In this document: positions 55,514 through 63,189 of the stretch, piece after piece
Layout of the letters: every line of letters begins with the position of its first letter
How positions within the stretch are numbered: position 1 is the stretch's first letter
Origin: Mesorhizobium sp. WSM3859
GTDB taxonomy: Bacteria; Pseudomonadota; Alphaproteobacteria; Rhizobiales; Rhizobiaceae
Assembly (NCBI RefSeq): GCF_002295065.1
Contig: NZ_NSGG01000004.1
Location: forward strand, 434,001-498,000
Length of the DNA stretch: 64,000 bases
Reading direction: 5' to 3'
The notes under the pieces: generated by a model
What the model saw: only the letters and a program-made list of their open reading frames with translations
The model's database searches: none
Told to the model about the DNA's origin: nothing
Position numbers and translations under genes: made by a program

Positions 55514-55960
55514 ATGACCGCGCCATTCTGGAAAACCAAGACACTTGAGGCGATGACCCCGGCCGAGTGGGAATCACTTTGCGACGGCTGCGGCAAATGT
55601 TGCCTGTCGAAGCTCGAGGACGAGGATACGGGCGAGATCTTCTGGACAAGCGTTGGCTGCCGGCTGTTCGACGCCGAAAGCTGCCGCTGCTCCGACTATG
55701 CAAACCGCCTGACACGGGTGCCCGATTGCGTCGGGCTGACGCCGCAGAATGTGCGCACCATCACCTGGCTGCCAAAGACCTGCGCCTACCGGCTGATCGC
55801 CGAGGGCCATGATCTCTATTGGTGGCATAGGCTTGTTTCGGGAAGTGCTGCGACCGTGCATGAAGCCGGCATTTCGATCCAGGGCCGGGTGAAGGCCAAG
55901 GAGACCGATCTGGCCGAGCCGGACGACTACTTTGATTATATATTGGATGACGAACCGTAA
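55514..55960 (+). CDS. YcgN/UPF0260 cysteine-cluster protein
   Basis: A 148-residue protein of the UPF0260 family. Cysteines occur in clusters: [15 protein letters not shown] (about residues 23-36), [16 protein letters not shown], and [25 protein letters not shown]. They probably bind a metal or Fe-S centre. The C-terminus ends [12 protein letters not shown]. Start at 55514 fits the family N-terminus [12 protein letters not shown]. The last codons lie inside the first hairpin of a repeat array. Confidence 0.92.
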   Translation: MTAPFWKTKTLEAMTPAEWESLCDGCGKCCLSKLEDEDTGEIFWTSVGCRLFDAESCRCSDYANRLTRVPDCVGLTPQNVRTITWLPKTCAYRLIAEGHDLYWWHRLVSGSAATVHEAGISIQGRVKAKETDLAEPDDYFDYILDDEP

Positions 55961-56116
55961 GCGGTTCGCATCTTGGCGACGAACCCTGCGGGTTCGCGTC
56001 CTAATGATGAACCGTGGGGCGCTTTTTGACGAGGAACGACGAACCCTGCGGGTTCGCGTTTAGAACCTTGAGGGGGACAGCGTTTTCGCGAAGAGCGACG
56101 AACCCTATCGGGTTCG
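55951..56116. repeat. Array of four CGAACC..GGTTCG hairpins
   Basis: Three near-identical hairpins CGAACCC-N3/4-GGGTTCG lie at 55980-55996, 56040-56056 and 56099-56116, about 60 bp apart. A shorter relative CGAACC-N6-GGTTCG occupies 55951-55968 and encodes the end of the YcgN-family gene (codons gac gaa ccg then stop). The sequences between the hairpins differ in most positions. Function unknown. Confidence 0.8.
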
Positions 56117-56227
56117 CGCGTACATGAACCGGACATGAACAGGCGGTTCGCGGAAAGTTCAGACACAAAAAGGTATTTTCCAATCATCGGTTCTAGGGGC
56201 GAAAGCCCGCAACAAGGAGAAAAGACG

Positions 56228-56584
56228 ATGTTCAACACGATCAAGACTGCTGCCCTTTCGGCGCTTGTCGGGCTCGGCACGCTTGCCGCGATTCCGGCGC
56301 ATGCGGACAGCCTTTATCTCGGCTTCGGCAACAACCAGGATCCGCGCTTCGGCGTCTATACGGGCGACGACGACGGCTATTACCGCCGCGACTGGCGCCG
56401 CAACCGCGACTGGCGTGGCTGCTCACCGGACCGCGCCCTCGACAAGGCCGAGCGCATGGGCCTGCACCGCGCCCGCATCGTCGACATCAGCCGCCGCACG
56501 GTGAAGGTCGTCGGCCGCCAGTATGGCGACCGCGTGGTGGTTGTGTTCGCCAACGAGCGCGGCTGCCCGATCATCTATCGCTGA
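56228..56584 (+). CDS. Small exported protein, function unknown
   Basis: A 118-residue exported protein. Residues 1-26 are a signal peptide ending in HADS. A middle rich in Arg, Trp and Tyr (GYYRRDWRRNRDWRGCSPDRALDKAERMGLHRARIVDI) is followed by a short C-terminal domain (VKVVGRQYGDRVVVVFANERGCPIIYR) with two Cys overall (one in each part) that could form a disulfide. I recall similar short proteins near PepSY or antifreeze-like domains in rhizobia but cannot assign a family. Start at 56228; a terminator follows. Confidence 0.75.
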   Translation: MFNTIKTAALSALVGLGTLAAIPAHADSLYLGFGNNQDPRFGVYTGDDDGYYRRDWRRNRDWRGCSPDRALDKAERMGLHRARIVDISRRTVKVVGRQYGDRVVVVFANERGCPIIYR

Positions 56585-56658
56585 GGCTGAAAGGACGGTC
56601 CTCTATGAGGATCGCATATGAGTAGCGGAGCCCCTCGAAGGTGAGGCGCGGCTCGAAA

Positions 56659-56690
56659 AAAGCCCCGGAGGACCGATCCTCCGGGGCTTT
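56659..56690 (+). terminator. Rho-independent terminator, bidirectional
   Basis: AAAGCCCCGGAGGA (56659-56672) and TCCTCCGGGGCTTT (56677-56690) with a 4-base loop, flanked by A and T runs. It lies between convergent genes ending at 56584 and 56729 and should stop both. Confidence 0.9.
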
Positions 56691-56728
56691 CTGCGTGTCG
56701 GTGGCGCCTGTGGCGCGCCGGCCGATCG

Positions 56729-57439
56729 TTACTTCAGCTCGAAGGAGACCGTGACCTGGACGTTGTAGGAATTCTCGCCAGCCTGCACCGGGACGGCCGA
56801 GCGGGCCGCATCGAATGATTTGGCCGCCATCGGCATCGGCGCCGGCGCGATATTCTGGTCGGTGATCTCGAGTACCTTGCCCAGGCTGACGCCAGCCGCT
56901 TCGGCGAGCGTCTTTGCCTTGGCCATCGCGTTGGCGACGGCCTTCTTGCGCGCCTCGGTGATCGTTGCTTTCGGATCGTCATTGGTGAAGGCGATGCCGC
57001 CGCCCTGGTTGACGCCGAGCGAAACCGCTTTATCGAGGATCTCGCCGGTCTTGTCGACGTCGCGCACGCGCACCGAAAGCGTGTTGGTCACTTGATAGGC
57101 GACGAGCTCGGCCTCCTGGCTGCCGTCGGCCTTGTTGGTGTAGTTGTAGCGCGGGTTGATCTGTATGCCCGCCGTCTGCAGGTCGCGCTCGGCAATGCCG
57201 GCGGATTTCATCGCCGCGATCACCGCAGCCATGGCGTCGTTGTTGGCGTCGAGCGCTTCGCGCGCGCTCTTTGCCTCGCGCATGACGCTCAGCGAAAGGA
57301 TCGCCATGTCGGGCGCCACGGTCGCTTCGCCTTCGCCGGATACGATGATGCGGGGTGGGGGCTGCGTGTCGGCGGCGCTTGCCAGCGCCGGGAATGCGAC
57401 CGCGGCAGCGAGCGCGATAGGCAAAAGATATCTGGTCAT
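56729..57439 (-). CDS. SIMPL/DUF541 exported protein
   Basis: A 236-residue periplasmic SIMPL-domain protein (DUF541). The signal peptide is MTRYLLPIALAAAVAFPALASAA, and this sets the start at 57439. The core follows: PPRIIVSGEGEATVAPDMAILSLSVMREAKSAREALDANNDAMAAVIAAMKSAGIAERDLQTAGIQINPRYNY, and NTLSVRVRDVDKTGEILDKAVSLGVNQ. SIMPL proteins such as E. coli YggE form ring-like assemblies linked to oxidative stress and envelope processes. The role here is unknown. Confidence 0.88.
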   Translation of the reverse strand: MTRYLLPIALAAAVAFPALASAADTQPPPRIIVSGEGEATVAPDMAILSLSVMREAKSAREALDANNDAMAAVIAAMKSAGIAERDLQTAGIQINPRYNYTNKADGSQEAELVAYQVTNTLSVRVRDVDKTGEILDKAVSLGVNQGGGIAFTNDDPKATITEARKKAVANAMAKAKTLAEAAGVSLGKVLEITDQNIAPAPMPMAAKSFDAARSAVPVQAGENSYNVQVTVSFELK

Positions 57440-57850
57440 GAAAACTCCTCGATGTCTGCGGTCCGCAGCCCAGTGCCGCGCTCGCATCGACCCTGCAAAA
57501 GGCATCGATATCCTGCAATGCGGCGCATGGGCCGGGACCTGTTCACGCGCCTTATGGGCGCAAGCCGCTCTACGCAGCGAATATGGGCTGATTTTGGCGG
57601 TCTGCGCCATCGCTTCGAGGGTAATGTGCTGAGAGTTCGGCAAATCCGATGGCGAGGGCGACATAGACCAGTGTCAATCACTTCTGATGGATTAGCCCCT
57701 TGGACCATTTGATGCGTCCTGCTGTCCAATAGGCGAACAAGGGACGGACGAATCAGCTTCAAGCCAAGAGGATTCCGCCTTGCGGGCCTGTTATTTGTCT
57801 GACATAATTTACCTTCTTCTAATTTTGCAGTGGGTAATTGGGGCTCAGAG
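57440..57850. other. Intergenic region before the cyclase/GTPase operon
   Basis: This 410-bp space is divergent between the SIMPL gene and the coiled-coil gene. No gene is supported. Its right end is AT-rich and holds the candidate promoter at 57795-57823. The left part holds the SIMPL gene's start region. Confidence 0.45.
57795..57823 (+). promoter_or_regulatory. Candidate sigma-70 promoter of the four-gene operon
   Basis: TTGTCT (57795-57800) and TCTAAT (57818-57823) are separated by exactly 17 bases. They match the primary sigma consensus at four and five of six positions. It lies 28 bp before the first start codon (57851). Confidence 0.5.
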
Positions 57851-58516
57851 ATGGCTAAAGAATCTTCGAGTGCCGCTTCTGCGGCAAATAAAGTGGATGC
57901 AAATCTGATAGGTAATGCAGAGGGAAACGGGCTGAACTTCATGGCCTCCCAGGCTCGCGAGGGCGGGCCAGGCGGTGACGCTCCAGGTGTCGACAAGATA
58001 CGCGATCTTTTGTTCGGCAATCAGATGCAGGACTATGATCGCCGATTCTCCAAACTTGAGGAACGGTTCCTGCAACGCTTCAAGGATGTCGAATCCGAAA
58101 CCAAGCGCAATCTTGAAACCTACGAGTCGAATGCCAAGAAGCAGGTTGACTCGCTGGCGACGCAGTTGCGCAACGAAAAGGACGCGCGCGCCGAGGCCGA
58201 CAAGGAGATGGACCGCAATCTTCGCGATCAAAACCAGGCGCTCGAAAAGCAGGTGCGCGCCTTGTCGGATCAATTGAGCGAGCTCGAGCGCGAATTCGCG
58301 GATCGCATGAGCAGAAGCGACCACTTGCTGCGCGAGGAGATCAAGCAGAAGAACGAAAGCGCTCAAATGCTGATGGAGAAGATCTTTTCCGATCTCAGCA
58401 ACGTCAAGACCGACCGGAACCTTCTGGCCGGCCTGTTCGTCGAGGTCGCGAAATGTCTCAACCAGGATCCCGTCGGCAGCAAGGGCAATTCGGAGCGTGG
58501 CTGGAAAGTGAGTTGA
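57851..58516 (+). CDS. Coiled-coil protein of unknown function, first gene of the operon
   Basis: A 221-residue soluble protein. Residues 1-about 45 are disordered (AKESSSAASAANKVDAN). A short conserved-looking element, DKIRDLLFGNQMQDYDRRFSKLEERFLQ, follows at about 48-75. Then a long coiled coil runs to about 185 (RDQNQALEKQVRALSDQLSELEREFADRMSRS). The C-terminus (KTDRNLLAGLFVEVAKCLNQDP) is amphipathic. I recognise no family. It overlaps in role with scaffold proteins; the next gene starts 7 bp later. Start at ATG 57851; a GTG at 57830 is in frame but poorly placed. Confidence 0.8.
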   Translation: MAKESSSAASAANKVDANLIGNAEGNGLNFMASQAREGGPGGDAPGVDKIRDLLFGNQMQDYDRRFSKLEERFLQRFKDVESETKRNLETYESNAKKQVDSLATQLRNEKDARAEADKEMDRNLRDQNQALEKQVRALSDQLSELEREFADRMSRSDHLLREEIKQKNESAQMLMEKIFSDLSNVKTDRNLLAGLFVEVAKCLNQDPVGSKGNSERGWKVS

Positions 58517-58523
58517 TCGGAAC

Positions 58524-61500
58524 TTGACGTCGAGCGTCGAACCAATCAGCCTATCTCAAAGACAAGCTTCGAACGATACCGGTATTGATCGCGAGGCTTT
58601 GGCCCGCCTTTTGGTGGAAATTGCCCGGAACGTCGATCCGGACAACCATGCCCTCTACGAAGGCGTTCCAGCCGCCGACCATCGGCTGGAAAGGCTCCGC
58701 CAACTGCTCGTCGGCGGCGAAATCTCGGAGCTGTCACGCGTTACGCACCTGCTCGACGAACCCGAGCAGCTTGCCACCGCGGTTGGCAACGTTCTGCCCG
58801 AGGCAACCGCGCGCGCGTCGCATGCGCAACTCGGCGAGGCCCTTGCCCCGGCCGTCGAGCGGGCCGCGCAGCGGTCCATCCAAAAGAATCCGAACACGCT
58901 GACGGATATATTGTATCCGGTGTTTCTGCCGGCCATTCGCAAGTCGATCGGCGAAAAGATCGACCAGACCTTCCAGTCATTGAATGAGTCTCTAAGGCAT
59001 ATATTCACATGGCATGGGTTGAAGTGGAGGTTTGAAGCCTGGCGAACGGGGACAAGCTTCTCGGCGGTTGTTCTCAAGCATTCTCTTATCTATCGCGTGG
59101 AACATGTCTTTCTCATCAGTCGCGCCTCCGGGCTCCTGATTGCGCATGTAACTTCCCAAGACGCAACCAGCGAAGACCCTCAACTGATTTCCTCGATGCT
59201 GAGCGCGATCCAGGATTTTGTGAAGGATTCTTTCAAAGAGAAGGAAAACAGCGGCCTCGACACCATCCGGTTCGGGGAACTTCGCCTCTGGTCGGAAGTC
59301 GGACAGTTTGCGACCCTGGTTGCGGTGATCCGGGGAAATCCTCCGGAGGAACTGCATGAAGTCATCCGCGATGTACTGCTTCGCATCCATCAAGAATCCT
59401 CGCGGGCCCTGGAGCGGTTCGACGGCGACAGTTCCCAGTTGCCCGGCGTGGAGACGCAGTTGCAGACCTGCGTCGAGCTGCAGCACATGGATTCGAAAGA
59501 GGGATTTCCGTGGCTGGTGGTGACGGCGGTCCTGCTGGTTTTGATCGTGGCGGGCGGCTGGTCCTTTCTCTCCTGGCAATCCGCACACCGCTGGCAGACA
59601 TACCTGTCGCGGCTGGCGGCCCAGCCGGGCATCGTCGTTTCGGACCAGAAAATCCGTGGCGGCGACTTCTATGTCGCCGGCCTGAGAGACCCGCTCGCCG
59701 CGGACCCGCAGTCTCTGCTGCCGGGAACGGAGGTCGATCCCGCCCGCGTTCATTCAAACTGGCAGTTCTATCAGAGCTTCGAGCCGCAGTTCGTGCTGAA
59801 GCGGCTGTCGGCGTCGTTGGCGCCTCCGGATTCGGTACGACTCTCGGTCGTCGATGGTCGCATCGTCGCCGAGGGTGAGGCGACAACCACGTGGATCAAC
59901 CGGGCGCGGGCCGCTGCCCAGCAGCTTTCGGCAGGCGGCCCGGTCTTCGACATTTCCCGGGTCCGCGATGTGAGCGCCGAGGAGCGCTGGCAGGCCTATG
60001 TGTCGCAACTGGAGACCCAGCCTGGCATCATCGTCGCCGATCAGAATGTGCGCGACGGCCAATTCTATATTACCGGTCTGAGAGACCCGCTTGCCGCCGA
60101 CCCGCAGTCGCTGTTGGCCGAAACGCAGGTCGATCCCGCGCGTGTTCATCCAAGCTGGCAATTCTACCAGAGCCTTGAGCCGCAGTTCGTGCTGAAGCGG
60201 CTTACGGCGTCGCTCACGCCGCCGGATTCGGTGCGGCTTTCAGTCGTCAATGATCGCATCGTTGCCGCAGGTGAGGCCACCACTGCGTGGATCAACCGGG
60301 CGCGGGCGGCCGCCCAGCAGCTTTCAGCCGGCGGCCCGGTCTTCGACATTTCCGGGGTCCGTGATGTGAGCCCCGAAGAGCGCTGGCAGGCCTATGTGTC
60401 GCGACTGGAGACGCAGCCGGGCATCATCGTCGCCCAACAGAATGTGCGCGATGGCCAATTTTATATTACCGGCCTGAGAGACCCGCTTGCCGTCGACCCG
60501 CAGTCGCTGCTGTCCGGGACGCAGGTCGATCCCGCTCGCGTTCATGCAAGCTGGCAATTCTATCAGAGCCTCGAGCCGGCGTTCGTGTTGAAGCGGCTGA
60601 CGGCGTCGCTGTATCCGATGGATAAAGTGCGACTTTCGATCGTCGATGGCCGAATCGTTGCCGAGGGTGAAGCTCCCGACACCTGGATAGATCGGGCGCG
60701 CGCAGCGGCAAGGCAGCTTTCAGAAGGCGGGCCGGAGTTCGACATCTCCAAGGTTCGTGATGTGAGCCCCGATGCGCGCGCGGCGGAGCATTGGCAGTAT
60801 TATGTGTCGCGACTTGAGGCCCAACCGGGAATCATCGTCGCTCAACAATCGGCAAGGGGCGGACAATTCTACATTTCCGGCCTGAGAGATCCTCTTGCCG
60901 CCGACCCGCAAGCTCTGCTGTCCGGAACACAGGTCGATCCTGCCCGCGTTCATTCACAGTGGCAATTCTATCAGAGTCTTGATCCGAAGTTCGTGGTGAA
61001 GCGGCTGACGGCGTCGCTGTCCCCGCCGAAATCGGTTCGGCTTTCGATCGTCCAGGGTCGCATCGTTGTCGTGGGCGAGGCATCTGCCGGCTGGATCAGC
61101 CGGGCGCAAGCCGCCGCCGACCAACTTTCGGCGGACGGAGTGGTTCTGGATGTCTCGCAGCTGCGCGAGCTAAACCTTGCAGAACTCAATCATTTGAGAG
61201 AGGCCATCCAGACGACCGGTATTTTCTTCGATTCCGGTAGAGTTGTCCCGGGACCGGAGCAGACGCCGGCGCTCGACAGATTGGCTGATCAGTTGAAGGA
61301 ATTCGCCGAAAATGCCCGCAAGGCAGGCGTGACAGCGCGGTTCATGCTGACCGGCCATTCGGACACAACGGGCCGTGAGACGGCCAACGCGTCGATCAGC
61401 GCCGCCCGCGCCGAAACAGTTCGCGCGCTTCTCAACAAGCGCGGCGTCGCTCCGGAACTGCTCTTGGTTCGCGGCGCCGGCACCTTTGAGCCGGCGGTGC

Positions 61501-61571
61501 CCGAAAATGAAAATAGCCGAACTGGGAACTCCACCAATCGCCGCGTTTCGGTTACGGTGAACCTGGAGTAG
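58524..61571 (+). CDS. Transmembrane protein: cytoplasmic domain, four BON-like repeats, OmpA C-terminus
   Basis: A 1015-residue protein with a TTG start. Residues 1-about 325 are cytoplasmic; part of this (LISRASGLLIAHVTSQDAT...LISSMLSAIQDFVKDSF...GELRLWSEVGQFATLVAVI) resembles a longin/roadblock-type fold by eye. One membrane span is at about 330-349. Four tandem repeats of about 132 residues start with Trp at 357, 489, 621 and 757. Each has RLxASLxPPxSVRLSVVxGRIVAxGEAxxxWI, which looks like a BON domain. The end (about 905-1015) is an OmpA/MotB peptidoglycan-binding domain (MLTGHSDTTGRETANASISAARAETVRALL). It should link the inner membrane to the wall. Confidence 0.85.
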   Translation: MTSSVEPISLSQRQASNDTGIDREALARLLVEIARNVDPDNHALYEGVPAADHRLERLRQLLVGGEISELSRVTHLLDEPEQLATAVGNVLPEATARASHAQLGEALAPAVERAAQRSIQKNPNTLTDILYPVFLPAIRKSIGEKIDQTFQSLNESLRHIFTWHGLKWRFEAWRTGTSFSAVVLKHSLIYRVEHVFLISRASGLLIAHVTSQDATSEDPQLISSMLSAIQDFVKDSFKEKENSGLDTIRFGELRLWSEVGQFATLVAVIRGNPPEELHEVIRDVLLRIHQESSRALERFDGDSSQLPGVETQLQTCVELQHMDSKEGFPWLVVTAVLLVLIVAGGWSFLSWQSAHRWQTYLSRLAAQPGIVVSDQKIRGGDFYVAGLRDPLAADPQSLLPGTEVDPARVHSNWQFYQSFEPQFVLKRLSASLAPPDSVRLSVVDGRIVAEGEATTTWINRARAAAQQLSAGGPVFDISRVRDVSAEERWQAYVSQLETQPGIIVADQNVRDGQFYITGLRDPLAADPQSLLAETQVDPARVHPSWQFYQSLEPQFVLKRLTASLTPPDSVRLSVVNDRIVAAGEATTAWINRARAAAQQLSAGGPVFDISGVRDVSPEERWQAYVSRLETQPGIIVAQQNVRDGQFYITGLRDPLAVDPQSLLSGTQVDPARVHASWQFYQSLEPAFVLKRLTASLYPMDKVRLSIVDGRIVAEGEAPDTWIDRARAAARQLSEGGPEFDISKVRDVSPDARAAEHWQYYVSRLEAQPGIIVAQQSARGGQFYISGLRDPLAADPQALLSGTQVDPARVHSQWQFYQSLDPKFVVKRLTASLSPPKSVRLSIVQGRIVVVGEASAGWISRAQAAADQLSADGVVLDVSQLRELNLAELNHLREAIQTTGIFFDSGRVVPGPEQTPALDRLADQLKEFAENARKAGVTARFMLTGHSDTTGRETANASISAARAETVRALLNKRGVAPELLLVRGAGTFEPAVPENENSRTGNSTNRRVSVTVNLE
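59592..61190 (+). repeat. Four tandem 396-408-bp coding repeats
   Basis: The four repeats within the 1015-residue gene have starts at 59592, 59988, 60384 and 60792 (period 396, 396, 408 bp). The fourth is offset by a 4-residue insertion (DARAAE versus EE). Many stretches are identical at the DNA level (for example GGCCTGAGAGACCCGCTTGC, and TGGCAATTCTATCAGAG), so unequal crossing-over is possible. Confidence 0.9.
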
Positions 61572-61584
61572 TGCGGAGCCCAGG

Positions 61585-62079
61585 ATGCTGCAAAAAAAGA
61601 TCTGCATGTTGGGCGGGTTCGCCGTCGGCAAGACCAGCCTGGTGCGAAGGTTCGTCCAAAGCATCTTCTCGGAAAACTACCTGACCACGGTCGGCGTCAA
61701 GATCGACAAGAAGAGCGTCGCCTTCCCGGATAAGACCGTGGACCTGATCTTGTGGGATCTGGCCGGCGAAGACGATATCGGCTCGTTCCGCGTCAGCTAT
61801 GTGCGAGGCGCGACCGGGCTCGTGCTGGTCGTCGATGGAACCCGGCCCGCCACTCTTGCCGTGGCGCTCACGCTGCGCGAACGGTGCGAGGCCGAATTCG
61901 GCGCCATGCCGTTCGTATTGCTGTTCAACAAATCCGATCTGACCGATCGGTGGGCGATACCGGAGGGCGAGATCGACGAACTCAAGCAACGTGGATGGCA
62001 GATCTATCTGACGAGCGCGCTTTCGGGCGAACATGTCGACGATGCGTTTCGTCAGCTTGCTTCGATGGTCGCCAAGTAG
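61585..62079 (+). CDS. Ras/Rab-like small GTPase
   Basis: A 164-residue stand-alone small GTPase, rare in bacteria outside polarity and Miro-like systems. The P-loop is GGFAVGKTSLV (about 10-20), switch I Thr lies in YLTTVGVKID, and switch II is WDLAGEDD, where the usual catalytic Gln of AGQ is Glu or Asp. The guanine motif is NKSD and the final loop is TSALSG. No C-terminal cysteine or lipid motif is present, so membrane association would need a partner, plausibly the upstream membrane protein. It lies 13 bp after it and 3 bp before the cyclase gene. Confidence 0.92.
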   Translation: MLQKKICMLGGFAVGKTSLVRRFVQSIFSENYLTTVGVKIDKKSVAFPDKTVDLILWDLAGEDDIGSFRVSYVRGATGLVLVVDGTRPATLAVALTLRERCEAEFGAMPFVLLFNKSDLTDRWAIPEGEIDELKQRGWQIYLTSALSGEHVDDAFRQLASMVAK

Positions 62080-62082
62080 ACC

Positions 62083-63153
62083 ATGTCCAGTTTGCCGAAA
62101 GAAGTCAGAAGCTGGATGTACGACTTCTTCTCGAAAGAGCGCTCGGCCGCATATCTGAAAATCGACGCCCGGCAATGCATAGAAGAGAAAGGCGGCAACC
62201 TCGACTATTACGGGCTCTCGTCGCTTCGCATCGACGAGCCGGTTGCCGAGCAGCTTGAAATCATGGAAGGGCTGCTGCCTTGCCCCGAGCTTCCATTTCA
62301 TATGCCGATGATGGAACTGCCCGGCGGGCATGTCGCGGACCTTCATTTCTTCGGCGATGGTGGCTCGGTGTGGCTGCTCTTTCTCGACGCCACACCCGAA
62401 CGCGACCACCAGCAGCGGCTTCAGCAGAAGGCATACGAAATGACGCTCCTGCAGGAGAGGGAGCGTCAACTCAATGCCAAGCTGCAATCGACGAACGAGG
62501 CATTGAGGGAGAGCCAGGAGGGTTTGTCGCGCGAGTACCGGCGCGCCGAATCCCTGCTCCTCAACATTCTTCCGGCCTCGATCGCGGAGCGGCTGAAAGC
62601 GGACGAGCAAATTGCAGACAGCCACGCGGAGGTCAGTGTGCTTTTTGCCGACATCGTCGGGTTTACGGAAAGAGCGCGGAGCGTCGGAGCCACGACGACG
62701 CTCGCTATCTTGAATTACTTCTTCAGGGCGGCGGATCTGCTCTCGGAACAGCACGGCTGCGAAAAGATCAAGACGATCGGCGATTGTGTGATGGCGGTTG
62801 CCGGCCTGCCCGTCGCGCGATCCGATCATGCACACGCTCTTGCGCATTATGCGCTCGAGCTGCGGGAGTCGGCCAGGCGCGAGCGCTTCGCAGGAGAACC
62901 GCTAAGCCTTAGAATTGGAATTCACTCAGGGCCAATCGTCGCGGGCGTCATAGGCAAAAGGCGGTTTGTCTATGACCTGTGGGGCGACACCGTCAATCTC
63001 GCCGCTCGCATTCAAAAGGCCGCGGAGCCCGATGAAATCCGTATTTCAGATGCAACCCACGAATTGCTCGGACCGGATTTTGCCTGCGACCCGCTTGGGG
63101 AAACGGAATTGCGTGGCACGGGTCGTGTGCGAATGTGGCGGCTCCGCGGCTGA
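62083..63153 (+). CDS. Class III adenylate cyclase with N-terminal sensory domain
   Basis: A 356-residue cyclase. Residues 1-about 105 form a small PAS-like alpha/beta domain (ELPGGHVADLHFFGDGGSVWLLFLDATPERD). A signalling helix/coiled coil spans about 110-165. The catalytic domain has metal Asp at D190 (VSVLFADIVGFTE) and D234, substrate-specifying K230 (KIKTIGD) and D298 (FVYDLWGD), and transition-state N305 and R309 (NLAAR). This set predicts ATP as substrate, hence cAMP. The ATG at 62083 is 3 bp after the GTPase stop, so coupling is tight. Confidence 0.92.
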   Translation: MSSLPKEVRSWMYDFFSKERSAAYLKIDARQCIEEKGGNLDYYGLSSLRIDEPVAEQLEIMEGLLPCPELPFHMPMMELPGGHVADLHFFGDGGSVWLLFLDATPERDHQQRLQQKAYEMTLLQERERQLNAKLQSTNEALRESQEGLSREYRRAESLLLNILPASIAERLKADEQIADSHAEVSVLFADIVGFTERARSVGATTTLAILNYFFRAADLLSEQHGCEKIKTIGDCVMAVAGLPVARSDHAHALAHYALELRESARRERFAGEPLSLRIGIHSGPIVAGVIGKRRFVYDLWGDTVNLAARIQKAAEPDEIRISDATHELLGPDFACDPLGETELRGTGRVRMWRLRG

Positions 63154-63189
63154 TTTGCCGTGCCTCGAGGGCGCAGTTCCAAATCGCTC

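Noticed and set aside
55951..56116. GGGTTCG repeats resembling tRNA T-arms or a CRISPR array
   Set aside because: No acceptor, D or anticodon arms surround them, and there are only three or four short palindromes without regular unique spacers or cas genes.
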